Origin: Halobacterium zhouii
GTDB taxonomy: Archaea; Halobacteriota; Halobacteria; Halobacteriales; Halobacteriaceae
Direction: 5' to 3'
Assembly (NCBI RefSeq): GCF_021249405.1
Contig: NZ_CP089593.1
Span: forward strand, 1,178,001 to 1,242,000
DNA length: 64,000 bases
Each line of letters starts with the position of its first letter. Position 1 is the stretch's first letter. A model generated the notes under the pieces. It worked only from the letters and a program-made list of their open reading frames with translations. It did not search any database and had not been told where the DNA came from. Below are positions 1 to 8,894 of the stretch, in pieces. Position numbers and translations under genes: made by a program.

Positions 1-565
1 GACTACTGTCTTCTGCGTTTTTAAACACAATTCGAAATTCTCCAGACACACTCTCCAACCCAAAACACCACTCCCCAAGTCCATAACGTTCACGGAGCCA
101 TCGGATTTTCTGTTTTTGAAGCCAACCAAAGACCCCTGGCTGTTGTACCCAAAGTGATACGTCACGGTCAACGACAGTAAGACCAACGTCTATGTCCCAG
201 TGCCGCTTTCCTGTGAAAAAGTCAGGCGTTCGCCACGACCACTCGTTCCATGGATTATGATCTGGATCCGCTTGCATATCTAGTCCTATCGGAAGATGAA
301 TTTCGAGTGTGCCGCCAGGTTCGAGAATTCGAGCACACTCTCTAAGGCCATGCTCGATATCTTCAAAATGTTCGAACACGTGCGCAGCGAAGATATGCTC
401 GGCGGAGCTATCAGCAAATGGCCACCGCTCAGAGTTGAGGTCAACAACAACGTCCGGGTCACACTCGGAAACAACGTCCACATTCAACCATTCTTCACCC
501 TGACGTTGGTCTGTTCCACATCCGAGGTTCAGTTTTTGGTAAGACTCTTCTACAACCTCACTCAT
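1..565 (-). CDS. SAM-dependent methyltransferase, partial (3' end beyond window)
   Basis: I translated this frame directly; it stays open to the window edge. About 188 residues are visible from the ATG at 565. Near residue 12 is the class I motif I, KLNLGCGTDQRQG, followed by WLNVD, and near residue 66 is EHFEDIEHGLRECARILEPGG, the post-motif pattern of Methyltransf_11-type enzymes that modify cell-surface sugars. The ATG overlaps the stop of the upstream glycosyltransferase by 8 bases (ATGAGTGA), so the two genes are translationally coupled. Codons use A/T at third positions more than the genes after 4640. A role in methylating a surface or N-linked glycan is inferred from context; the acceptor cannot be read. 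Confidence 0.85.
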   Translation of the reverse strand, partial: MSEVVEESYQKLNLGCGTDQRQGEEWLNVDVVSECDPDVVVDLNSERWPFADSSAEHIFAAHVFEHFEDIEHGLRECARILEPGGTLEIHLPIGLDMQADPDHNPWNEWSWRTPDFFTGKRHWDIDVGLTVVDRDVSLWVQQPGVFGWLQKQKIRWLRERYGLGEWCFGLESVSGEFRIVFKNAEDSS

Positions 566-1739
566 TCGTTATCGCCTCCTGCTGCCACTTGGGTGTGATA
601 CGACTCTCTTTTTCCGTATTGTCGACAACTTGGTGCATTTTCTCTCGAAACCGTTCCGTGCTAAACTGTTCGGCAAAGGATTCAATTCTCTCATTTGACC
701 AGTCTACCTCGTCTTCCTCATACTGCCGAATCGTCTCTGCTAGTGCTGTTGGATTTCGCTCAAAAGTGTATCCATTTCCACCATCTGCAATCTGGTACTT
801 CGTGTATCCGTCTTCAACTCCGAGAACTGGTGTTCCAGATGCAAAGAACTCGACAGGAACCATACCGAAGTCCTCGTTCTGCGCTGCGAAGATGCCTGCT
901 TTCGAGGCGGCACAGAGCGCACGTTTCTGTTCTTCACTGACGTAGCCGAAGAATCGAACGTTATCTCCAGCGAGTTTCTCCAACCGCTCGCGTTCAGGGC
1001 CAGACCCTCCTACGACGAGCTGATACTCGTCGCCGAGTTGATTGAATGCCTCGACGATTGTATCGATATTCTTCCCGGGGTACAGTCGAGAGAAAGTGAA
1101 GTAAAATTCGCCTGGTTCGACGTTTTCGGCATTTGACGCATGCCCGGCCCCATAGGAATCGACATCGGTAGGCGGATACACGACCTCGATCTCCGCTTGA
1201 GGAATCCCGAAGTACTGTTCACACCGACGAGCGACGAGTTCCGAGTTTGCGACATACACGTCAGGATACGAGTGGGTCTGCGCGTAGAGCGTTCGAACAA
1301 TGTGCGCAAACACTGTATGCTTCATCGAATCCGCGAATTCTGGATGTCGGTCGTATGGATTCCGGGGCGGCGTGTGTACGTACTTGACGATAGTCTGCTC
1401 CTCCCGGGGAATGTACCACCCGGGGTTGTTTCCTGACTGGACGATGACGTCGTAGTCGTGGAGTTCTGGAACGTGGTCCCAGTGAGTCATATAATAGAGG
1501 TCGCGAAAGAGGATATTCCATTTTCTCCCGCCAGAGAGTAATTGGCCCGATAACCCACCCCCGAATAAATCATGAACTTCGACGTCGTCTGAAGTCGTTC
1601 CATCGTTCACGAATCCTGTATAAATGGGTGCATCGAACGTACGAGCCAATTCTTCCGCAACATGTTCTCCTCCGCCTCGTTGCGGGAAATGTTCGTGCGC
1701 AATCGCAATACGGTGGGATTGGTTAGTCATGGAGTCCAT
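558..1739 (-). CDS. GT4-family glycosyltransferase
   Basis: This 393-residue GT-B fold enzyme probably adds a sugar to a lipid-linked or surface glycan at the cytoplasmic membrane face. The N-terminal half opens with IAIAHEHFPQRGGGEHVAEEL, the glycine-rich acceptor-side loop of GT4 enzymes. The C-terminal half has FTFSRLYPGKNIDTIVEAF (nucleotide-sugar domain start, about residue 215), GSGPERERLEKLAG, and the EX7E-type motif ending in EDFGMVPVEFFASGTPV near residue 310. The start at 1739 has an alternative ATG three codons in (1730). A TATA-like sequence on this strand at 1791-1797 fits a short leader. Donor and acceptor are unknown. Confidence 0.88.
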   Translation of the reverse strand: MDSMTNQSHRIAIAHEHFPQRGGGEHVAEELARTFDAPIYTGFVNDGTTSDDVEVHDLFGGGLSGQLLSGGRKWNILFRDLYYMTHWDHVPELHDYDVIVQSGNNPGWYIPREEQTIVKYVHTPPRNPYDRHPEFADSMKHTVFAHIVRTLYAQTHSYPDVYVANSELVARRCEQYFGIPQAEIEVVYPPTDVDSYGAGHASNAENVEPGEFYFTFSRLYPGKNIDTIVEAFNQLGDEYQLVVGGSGPERERLEKLAGDNVRFFGYVSEEQKRALCAASKAGIFAAQNEDFGMVPVEFFASGTPVLGVEDGYTKYQIADGGNGYTFERNPTALAETIRQYEEDEVDWSNERIESFAEQFSTERFREKMHQVVDNTEKESRITPKWQQEAITNE

Positions 1740-1961
1740 TAAGGCGAGTATCGTCTCCAGTCATTGCTTCATCATCCGGGTTATAACTAGGTCTATTAAA
1801 CAATGCCGCTGTCCGAAGCCCGACCTCGCTACCGCCGCTCAGAAACGACACAATTGTGTTGTGGGTCTATCATTTATCATATAGTCGTCCGAAGCCGGGG
1901 TGTCTTATAATCATCAAAGAAGAGTTACCTTCAAATCCTCTGAGTTAAATAGAGAATAGCA
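1740..1961. promoter_or_regulatory. Divergent A/T-rich intergenic region with two TATA-like boxes
   Basis: This gap separates the leftward glycosyltransferase/methyltransferase pair from the rightward sulfatase-remnant/flippase operon. On the minus strand GTTATAA lies at 1791-1797, and on the plus strand CTTATAA lies at 1904-1910. Both are at plausible distances from the flanking starts. No coding sequence or RNA structure was recognised. Confidence 0.4.
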
Positions 1962-2255
1962 ATGAGGGGCCTTTTAATCACTGTAGACTCTCTTCGATAC
2001 GACCACTTCGAGTATATGCCAAGCACTAGGTCGTTTCTCTCCGAAACTCATGACCGAGCGTTCGCCACCTATGGAGACAAGAAGGCGGCGATGAACGCGG
2101 ACAACATCGCAACGGATAGTGGCATGGCCACACTCGACTGCAACGAACTCATTGAAAACCCGAGCTTAGAGCGAGCACTTAGCCGGTTCGAACCGGGTCG
2201 CGTGGTCAAAGAGGACGCACTTGAAGAGGACTTGGAGGATCTAGGATACCTATGA
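1962..2255 (+). pseudogene. Internally deleted sulfatase remnant
   Basis: The 97-residue frame begins like a haloarchaeal sulfatase (GLLITVDSLRYDHFEYMPSTRSFL, the metal-binding VDSLR strand). It ends with the C-terminal signature of the same family (VVKEDALEEDLEDLGYL). Sulfatases of this family run roughly 400-500 residues. The catalytic cysteine/serine motif and the whole middle are missing, so this looks like an in-frame deletion joining the two ends. Its TGA overlaps the ATG of the next gene (ATGA), so it may persist as a translational lead-in for that gene. It could still be a small functional protein, but enzyme activity is very unlikely. Confidence 0.6.
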
Positions 2256-3157
2256 CCGTCGTACTTCTCGCACTCGATGCCCTCGATGCTGGCCTCGTGG
2301 AGCACTTCGGCGTAGCTGAGTTCGAACTCGAAACGAGCCAGCAAATCGAAACCTTCGCGCACGCGAAAGATATGCCATATACCCCAGAGGTGTGGGCAAC
2401 AGTAGCAACCGGTCTCAGCCCGGAGGAACACGGTATCACCGGCTCGGGGACGAGTGAATGGAGTAACCCCGTTCTCGAACTCGCATCCCAGTTCACTGGC
2501 CGACTGAACGAATCTACGCGTGGGACACTCGGTCGATTCGTGCGAGACAAGACTGGCGAGCGCGAACAGATTGGAGAGACAGACGCCGAAACGATATTTG
2601 ACCGCGACGGTGCAGTCGTCCACAACTGGCCGGGAGTCTACGACGGGAGCGACCTACAGCGTGCGTGGGATTTGATGAACGCGATCGCTGAAGGAATGCC
2701 GAAGCACGAATTCGAGCGAGAACTGCTCGGACTCGGCGCTCAACAGTTCGGCTGGACTCGAGAGATGCTCAACCACGATGTCTCCCTGATCGGTGTCCAT
2801 GTCCACACACTCGATGCAGCAGGTCACGCCTACGCGGAGGATGAAGAACCACTTCGTCGCATCTACGAGCGAGTCGGCAGATTCGTGGACGAACTCGTCC
2901 AAGCACTCGGGCCGGACGATGACTTACTGTTACTCAGCGATCACGGAATGCGAACCTCCTTCTACGGTAAGGAAGACGAGGAGGGCTTTCCGGCGTCTCA
3001 CTCTTGGCGAGCCTACGCAAGTTCTACCACCGACAGTGTCCCTGCCGATGTCTTTGACGTCGTCGACTGGATTGATGAACACGTATCGCATCAGACGGTA
3101 AGTGGAGAGAGAATAGATATTGACGAGGAGCAACTCCGGAATCTCGGCTACATATGA
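2252..3157 (+). CDS. Alkaline-phosphatase-superfamily phosphodiesterase/sulfatase-like protein
   Basis: This 301-residue hydrolase belongs to the alkaline phosphatase superfamily (nucleotide pyrophosphatase/phosphodiesterase-like). VVLLALDALDAGLV carries the first metal aspartate. YTPEVWATVATGLSPEEHG holds the probable threonine nucleophile near residue 50. VHTLDAAGHAYAE (about 181-193) and LLLLSDHGMRTSF (about 227-239) supply the second-site Asp/His ligands. It ends in LRNLGYI, the same tail as the preceding remnant. It lies between a sulfatase remnant and a flippase, overlapping both by 4 bases, so a role in trimming or transferring charged groups on surface glycans is likely. The substrate is unknown. 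Confidence 0.75.
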   Translation: MTVVLLALDALDAGLVEHFGVAEFELETSQQIETFAHAKDMPYTPEVWATVATGLSPEEHGITGSGTSEWSNPVLELASQFTGRLNESTRGTLGRFVRDKTGEREQIGETDAETIFDRDGAVVHNWPGVYDGSDLQRAWDLMNAIAEGMPKHEFERELLGLGAQQFGWTREMLNHDVSLIGVHVHTLDAAGHAYAEDEEPLRRIYERVGRFVDELVQALGPDDDLLLLSDHGMRTSFYGKEDEEGFPASHSWRAYASSTTDSVPADVFDVVDWIDEHVSHQTVSGERIDIDEEQLRNLGYI

Positions 3158-4590
3158 GTGTTGGTGAGGCGGACTTCGGCCTCGAGATCTCGAGAGGAGT
3201 TCTTGCGAAGTTCGCTATGGCTGCTATCGGGTTTGCGGGCTCAATTGTTTTCGCTCGAGTACTGGGGCCCGGAGGCTATGGAGCATTTTACATCGTCGTG
3301 ACGCTCGTCAACATTCTCGACAATCCGGTGACTGGGTGGGGAACTGCTTGCAAAAAACGGATTTCCGAAACAGATTTTTCAACAGAAGAAGCACTTGGGT
3401 CAGGAATGCTCGGCGCAATAATCCTTCCAATCGTCATATTACCACTTGCGTACGTGTTCCACCGCTTCACAGGCCTCTATGACCTTACAGGGTTATTCGC
3501 TCCGTTCTCTGCTCTCTTCGTCGCTATTTGTCTTTTTGCCGTCACAAACCGAATTCTCTCGGCACGTTCGAACTTTTCCGCCGCTGAGTGGTCTGATACG
3601 CTTCGATCGCTTCTAACCACACCGCTACAACTGGCGTTCGTCCTCCTCGGGTTTGGAGTGGCTGGAATGGTGTACGGACTAACCATAGCGACTGTGTTGA
3701 CCGTTCCGTATGTCCTGTATCGCATCAACGCCAGACCAGCATTTCCGTCTCGAGAATCGCTCACTAACATCGGATCGTACGCAAAATACAGCGTCCCGAA
3801 CGGCTTCATCGGAACTGCGCAATCACGCTTCGACATCCTCCTTCTCGGTGCAATATTGACATCGTCAGCAGTTGGCGACTACCAGGTGGCCATGCAACTC
3901 ACACTCGTAGGAACGTTCATCGGTGCTGTTGCATCAAAAGGACTGATGGCCCGTGTGAGCGAGCACTGGAGTCGAGACGACAAATCGTCGGTTATCACAG
4001 ACGTGACGAACTCGCTCAGTTACGCGAGCGTGCTCGCGATACCGATTTTCTTTGGTGCCTCGGCGATGCCGAACGACCTTCTCGTGACGATATTCGGGTC
4101 ACAGTATGCTGGCGTCGGGATGGTTCTCGTCGGCCTTGCACTCTTTCGAGTGATAAGAGTGCAGTCGTCACAACTTCAGTCAACTATCGCTGGCCTAGAC
4201 TATCCCCAAATAAACACGAGAATCGGACTGGTAGTTCTTGTTTTGAACGTCAGTCTTGGCTACGTCCTCTTGCTCGAGTTTGGCATCATCGGCGTAGTTG
4301 CGGCGACAGTAGTTTCCGAGGTCGTGCGATACACGACTCTTGCATATACGGTCAAGCAGTATCTCCCGGACGTTCATCTGTTCACCCAGCCGCTACGTCA
4401 TCAATTACTCGCGGGTGCGTTGATGTTCATCGTTGTCGAACTCGCCCACTCGATTGTAGGCGTTTCCTGGTGGGGAGAACTACTGCTCCTCATCGGTCTC
4501 GGCGGTGTGATCTACTTCTCCGTGCTCGTGGCAGTCAGCGAGTCCTTTCGCGTCACAGTTAAGGGAATACTCGCGGACGCGCGCCACTGA
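3154..4590 (+). CDS. Oligosaccharide flippase family (Wzx/AglR-like) membrane protein
   Basis: This 478-residue MOP/PST-superfamily protein has about 14 hydrophobic segments. It opens with FGLEISRGVLAKFAMAAIGFAGSIVFARVLGPGGYGAFYIV, typical of polysaccharide flippases whose first helix carries an R-V-L-G-x-x-x-Y/F-G pattern. It would turn dolichyl-phosphate-linked sugars from the cytoplasmic to the outer membrane face, supplying the AglB transferase encoded 50 bases downstream. The start overlaps the upstream stop (ATGA). It is the last gene of the A/T-richer island. The family is certain, but the cargo is inferred from neighbours. Confidence 0.88.
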   Translation: MSVGEADFGLEISRGVLAKFAMAAIGFAGSIVFARVLGPGGYGAFYIVVTLVNILDNPVTGWGTACKKRISETDFSTEEALGSGMLGAIILPIVILPLAYVFHRFTGLYDLTGLFAPFSALFVAICLFAVTNRILSARSNFSAAEWSDTLRSLLTTPLQLAFVLLGFGVAGMVYGLTIATVLTVPYVLYRINARPAFPSRESLTNIGSYAKYSVPNGFIGTAQSRFDILLLGAILTSSAVGDYQVAMQLTLVGTFIGAVASKGLMARVSEHWSRDDKSSVITDVTNSLSYASVLAIPIFFGASAMPNDLLVTIFGSQYAGVGMVLVGLALFRVIRVQSSQLQSTIAGLDYPQINTRIGLVVLVLNVSLGYVLLLEFGIIGVVAATVVSEVVRYTTLAYTVKQYLPDVHLFTQPLRHQLLAGALMFIVVELAHSIVGVSWWGELLLLIGLGGVIYFSVLVAVSESFRVTVKGILADARH

Positions 4591-4608
4591 CCTCCACTCT
4601 TTCAAAAG

Positions 4609-4615
4609 GCTTATT
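4609..4615 (+). promoter_or_regulatory. TATA-like element for aglB
   Basis: GCTTATT lies about 28 bases before the aglB ATG in the 50-bp gap after the flippase. This is the spacing expected for a leaderless haloarchaeal transcript. It suggests aglB is not strictly dependent on the upstream glycan operon. Confidence 0.5.
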
Positions 4616-4640
4616 CGCGCTCTGTCAGTCCCTATGACCA

Positions 4641-7600
4641 ATGAGCGAGAAGACCGAGCAGTCGAGGGCGTCCTCCATCGACTTCGATTCGGCCCTCGAG
4701 ACGCTCGAAGACTGGTACCACGTACCCGCAGTGGGCGCGATTTTCGCGTTCATGCTCTGGGTGCGGGTCCAGGCGTGGGAGAACTTCACGCAGAACGGCG
4801 AGGTGTACTTCTCCGGGAACGACGCGTACTACCACTTCCGGCAGGTGATGTACACGGTCGACCACTGGCCGGCGACGATGCCCTTCGACCCGTGGACGCA
4901 CTTCCCGAAGGGCACCGTGGTGGGCCAGTTCGGCACGCTGTTCGACCAGCTCGTCGCCACCGCCGCCCTGATAATCGGCCTCGGCTCGCCGAGCCAGAAC
5001 ACGGTCGCGATGACGCTGCTGTTCGCGCCCGCGGTGTTCGGCGCGCTGCTCGCCATCCCGACGTACTTCATCGGGAAGCGACTCGGCGGGCGTCTCGGCG
5101 GCGTGTTCGCGGCGGTCATCCTCGCGCTCCTGCCGGGGTACTTCCTCCAGCGCAGCCTCGCGGGGGCGGCCGACCACAACGGCGCTGAGCCGCTCTTCCA
5201 GTCGCTCGCGGTGCTCGGCACGATGGTCGCGCTCGCGGTCGCGGAACGCGAGAAACCCATCTACGAGCAGTTCGTCGACCGCGACGTCGCGGGACTGCGT
5301 CGCGTCGTCGGGTGGAGCGTGCTCGCGGGCGTTGCGACCGCGATGTACATGTGGATGTGGCCGCCGGGCGTGCTCCTGGTGGGCATCTTCGGCGTGTTCT
5401 ACCTGGTGAAGCTCTCGAGCGACTACTACACGGGTACGAGCCCGGACCACGTCGCGGTCGTCGCCGCGGTGAGCATGACGACGACGGCGGTGTTGATGCT
5501 GGTGCCCCTGGACACGCTGTCGTTCTCGCCGTCGCGGTTCTCCATCCTCCAGCCGCTGTTCTCGCTGGCCGTCGGCGCGGGCGCGGTGTTCCTGGCGTGG
5601 CTCGCCCGGCAGTGGGACGACCGCGGGTTCGACGCGGCGTCCTACCCGCTGGCGGTGTTCAGCGTCCTCCTGGTCGGCCTCGCGGCGACCACCGTGGTGC
5701 TCCCGGAGTTCTGGGGGATGCTGACGACCAACCTGATGCGGTTCGTCGGATTCAGCGCGGGCGCGGCGACGCGCACCATCGGTGAGGCCCAGCCGTTCCT
5801 CTCGCGGATGGACCGGTACGGCGTCTCGATGGCGGGCGTCATCTTCCTGGAGTACGGGCTGGCGTTCTTCACAGCGCTCGTCGCGGCGGGCTGGATTCTC
5901 CTCCGCCCGCACCTCGCGAGCGGCGACACGCGGCGCGTCGGCGGCGCAGCGCTCGCCGTGGTCGTCGTCGCGATGCTGTTCATCGCGCCGGGCCTCCCGG
6001 CGTCAATCGGTAACATCTTCGGCGTCGGTGGCCAGCTCACCGCGCTCGGCATCGTCGGAATCACGCTGACCGCGGTCGCGGTGACCGGCGAGCACGACGC
6101 GGAGCAACTCCTCGTCGTGGTCTGGGGCGCGTTCATCACGTCCGCGGCGTTCACGCAGGTGCGGTTCAACTACTACCTGGTGGTGCCGGTCGTGGTGCTG
6201 AACGCGTACTTCCTGCATCTCGTGCTCGGCGCGGTCGACCTGGCCAAACCCGCCTCGAAGGTCGAGGACGTGAGCTGGTACCAGGTCGGCACGGTCGTGA
6301 TGGTGCTGCTCGTCGTACTGGTGCCGGTGGCCGCGCCGGTCGCCGCGGACGCGTTCGACAACGAGTCCGCGGGCGGCGCCACGAGCCCGATCACAGTCTC
6401 GAACGCACGCGGACAGCAGGTCCCGCTACAGTCCGTGATCGACGCGGGCGCCTCGTTCGGCCCGGGCGCCGTGACGAAGTGGGACGACGCCCTCGAGTGG
6501 ATGAAATCCCACACGCCGAAGGAGGGCGCGTACGGGAACGGCGGGAACACCTCCCAGATGGACTACTACGGGACGTACAGCCAGACGGACAACTTCAACT
6601 ACCCCGACGGCTCGTACGGCGTGATGTCGTGGTGGGACTACGGCCACTGGATCACCGTGGAGGCCAACCGCATCCCGCACGCCAACCCGTTCCAGCAGGG
6701 CGCGAACACCGCCGCGAACTTCCTGCTCGCGCAGAACGAGACGGTCGCACGGAACGTCCTCCAGGGCATCCAGGAGGACGACGCGAAGATGCGCTACGTC
6801 GCGGTTGACTACCAGATGGTCATGCCGACCGAGAAGTACGGCGCACCAGTCGTGTTCTACGACGGCGTCCACAACTTCTCCCAGCGCGACCTCTACACCC
6901 ACTCCGTGCTCGCGCGCTACCAGGACGGCCGTCCGGTCGCCGCGCAGTTGATGCAGAGCACGCGGTTCGGCGTGCAGACGCTGAAGACCCAGTCGTACTA
7001 CGAGTCGATGATGGTCCGGCTCTACCGGTACCACGGGAGCGCACAGCAGGTCAAGCCGAAAGTCGTCGACTGGCGGGAGACCCGCGCCAATCGCCCGTGG
7101 TTCGACGTGTCGAATCGGCGGACGTGGATCAAGACGTTCCCGAACATGAGCGCCGCGGAGACGTACGTCGCGAACGATTCGACGTCCCAGATCGGTGGCG
7201 TGCAGAACGCGCCCCCCGAGTACGTGGAGGCCCTCGAGCACTACCGGCTGGTCGGCGTGAGCGACAACAGCCTGGTGCCGGGGAACATCCTGTTCGCGGG
7301 TGAGTTCGGCTCCCAGTTCATGCCGACGTGGGTGAAGCTCTTCGAGCGCGTGGAGGGCGCGACGGTCACCGGCACGGCGCCGGCGAACACCACGGTCACC
7401 GCGTCAGTGACGATGAACATGTCCCAGATGACGAGTCAGCGCGACGGCAGTCACCCGACGTTCGAGTACACCCAGCGCGTGCAGGTCGGCGCCGACGGTG
7501 AGTTCACGATGACGCTGCCGTACTCGACGACGGGCTACGAGAACTGGGGGCCGAAGAACGGCCACACCAACGTCTCGGTCCGCGCGGCCGGCCCGTACAC

Positions 7601-7931
7601 GTTCAGCACGGCCAACATGACGGCCGACGACGGGCTGACGACGTACACGTACAGGGACACCGCGAGCGTTCCGGAGGCGGCGGTCGTCGGCGAGTCCAAC
7701 GAGACCATCTCGGTCGACCTGGAGCGCCAGACTGTGGACGTCCCCGACGGCAAACCCGGGAACGAGACGGGCGACAACACGACGAGTTCGGCGTCGCTGT
7801 CGGGGGCCGTGACGGCGTCCGGCGACGCGAGTGACGCCGGCTCCCGTGCCGGCCCGAGCGGTCTCGACGCGAGCGCTGCGGCGCTGCCCGCGGTCGGCGC
7901 GCTGGCGGTCGGCACACGGGTTCGAGCGTAG
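4641..7931 (+). CDS. aglB: Dolichyl-phosphooligosaccharide-protein glycosyltransferase (oligosaccharyltransferase)
   Basis: AglB transfers lipid-linked glycans to asparagine in N-x-S/T sequons of S-layer and other secreted proteins. At 1096 residues it is within the long haloarchaeal range. The N-terminal membrane domain has about 13 helices. The first acidic metal motif is in SGNDAYYHFRQ (D61), and the second region is GAADHNGAEPLFQS (about 175-188). The catalytic WWDYG sits at 664-668 (VMSWWDYGHW), at the start of the soluble domain. The remainder is a beta-rich extracellular region with many sequons, ending in a threonine/serine-rich stretch and a weak terminal hydrophobic segment. Third-position G+C is clearly higher than in the genes to its left. 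The DUF368 gene follows with no gap. Confidence 0.96.
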   Translation: MSEKTEQSRASSIDFDSALETLEDWYHVPAVGAIFAFMLWVRVQAWENFTQNGEVYFSGNDAYYHFRQVMYTVDHWPATMPFDPWTHFPKGTVVGQFGTLFDQLVATAALIIGLGSPSQNTVAMTLLFAPAVFGALLAIPTYFIGKRLGGRLGGVFAAVILALLPGYFLQRSLAGAADHNGAEPLFQSLAVLGTMVALAVAEREKPIYEQFVDRDVAGLRRVVGWSVLAGVATAMYMWMWPPGVLLVGIFGVFYLVKLSSDYYTGTSPDHVAVVAAVSMTTTAVLMLVPLDTLSFSPSRFSILQPLFSLAVGAGAVFLAWLARQWDDRGFDAASYPLAVFSVLLVGLAATTVVLPEFWGMLTTNLMRFVGFSAGAATRTIGEAQPFLSRMDRYGVSMAGVIFLEYGLAFFTALVAAGWILLRPHLASGDTRRVGGAALAVVVVAMLFIAPGLPASIGNIFGVGGQLTALGIVGITLTAVAVTGEHDAEQLLVVVWGAFITSAAFTQVRFNYYLVVPVVVLNAYFLHLVLGAVDLAKPASKVEDVSWYQVGTVVMVLLVVLVPVAAPVAADAFDNESAGGATSPITVSNARGQQVPLQSVIDAGASFGPGAVTKWDDALEWMKSHTPKEGAYGNGGNTSQMDYYGTYSQTDNFNYPDGSYGVMSWWDYGHWITVEANRIPHANPFQQGANTAANFLLAQNETVARNVLQGIQEDDAKMRYVAVDYQMVMPTEKYGAPVVFYDGVHNFSQRDLYTHSVLARYQDGRPVAAQLMQSTRFGVQTLKTQSYYESMMVRLYRYHGSAQQVKPKVVDWRETRANRPWFDVSNRRTWIKTFPNMSAAETYVANDSTSQIGGVQNAPPEYVEALEHYRLVGVSDNSLVPGNILFAGEFGSQFMPTWVKLFERVEGATVTGTAPANTTVTASVTMNMSQMTSQRDGSHPTFEYTQRVQVGADGEFTMTLPYSTTGYENWGPKNGHTNVSVRAAGPYTFSTANMTADDGLTTYTYRDTASVPEAAVVGESNETISVDLERQTVDVPDGKPGNETGDNTTSSASLSGAVTASGDASDAGSRAGPSGLDASAAALPAVGALAVGTRVRA

Positions 7932-8867
7932 ATGTCGGTGCGCGACTGGGCCGGCGTCTACCTGAAGGGCGCGGCGATGGGTGCGGCGGACGCGGTGCCC
8001 GGCGTCTCCGGTGGCACCATCGCGCTCATCACGGGCATCTACGAGCGACTCGTGGGTGCAATCGCGGCCCTCGACCCGGCTGAGGCAGTGATGCTGCTCG
8101 AGCTCCTCCCGCACCTGACGAGCGCGGACGGCCGGGCGGAGTTCGCGTCGACGCTCCGGGAGATGGACGTGCCGTTCCTCGTGATGCTCGCGGTCGGCGT
8201 ACTGACTGCGGTGTTGACGGTGGCGAACCTCGTGGAGATCGCGCGACACGAATACACCGCCATCACGTTCGCGTTCTTCCTGGGTCTCATCGCGGCGAGC
8301 GTCGTGGTTCTCCTGAGCGAGGTGTCACTCGACACCACGGGGCGTGTAACGGCGGGAATCGTCGGTTTCGCGGTGGCGTTCGCGCTCAGCGGCGCCGGCC
8401 AGGGGAGTCTGCTGTCGGCGAGTCTCCCGCTGGTGTTCGTCGCCGGAGCAATCGCCATCTGCGCGATGGTGCTGCCCGGCGTCTCCGGGTCGCTGCTGTT
8501 GTTGACCTTCGGGCTGTACGCGACGATGACGAACGCCGTCAGCGAGGCGACCGACGCTGTGCTCGCGGGTAATCTGGGTGCTGCGTCGGCGCCAGTGACC
8601 ACGCTCGTTGTGTTCTCGCTCGGCGCGTTGCTCGGCGTGTTGACGTTCGCCCGCGTTGTGGAGTGGGCATTCGACCACTACCGTGCGGCGACGCTGACGT
8701 TCCTCGTCGCGTTGATGGCGGGGGCGTTGCGCGCGCCGGCGATCAAGATCACCGAGGCGACTGGCGCGTGGACCCTCGAGACGGGGGTGCCCGTTCTCGT
8801 GGCGGCGCTCGTCGGCGCGGGTCTCGTGCTCGTACTCGACGCGACGACCGACGACCTGGACTACTGA
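7932..8867 (+). CDS. DUF368 family polyprenyl-phosphate transporter candidate (PopT-like)
   Basis: This 311-residue membrane protein shows the internal duplication of DUF368. GAADAVPGVSGGTIALITGIYERL near residue 18 is echoed by CAMVLPGVSGSLLLLTFGLYA near residue 178. About nine hydrophobic helices surround these re-entrant-like motifs. Bacterial DUF368 proteins (PopT) have been shown to translocate undecaprenyl phosphate back to the cytoplasmic face. Here the ATG follows the aglB stop directly, so recycling of the dolichyl phosphate released by AglB is a strong inference. No archaeal proof is visible in the sequence itself. Confidence 0.85.
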   Translation: MSVRDWAGVYLKGAAMGAADAVPGVSGGTIALITGIYERLVGAIAALDPAEAVMLLELLPHLTSADGRAEFASTLREMDVPFLVMLAVGVLTAVLTVANLVEIARHEYTAITFAFFLGLIAASVVVLLSEVSLDTTGRVTAGIVGFAVAFALSGAGQGSLLSASLPLVFVAGAIAICAMVLPGVSGSLLLLTFGLYATMTNAVSEATDAVLAGNLGAASAPVTTLVVFSLGALLGVLTFARVVEWAFDHYRAATLTFLVALMAGALRAPAIKITEATGAWTLETGVPVLVAALVGAGLVLVLDATTDDLDY

Positions 8868-8894
8868 CCCCGGAGCCGTTTCTCTTCGACCGAC

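Noticed and set aside
4632..5912. Long open frame on the minus strand opposite aglB (426 codons)
   Set aside because: Its Arg/Glu/His-rich composition is the mirror of a G+C-rich coding strand, and it has no domain or start signals; aglB is unambiguous on the other strand.
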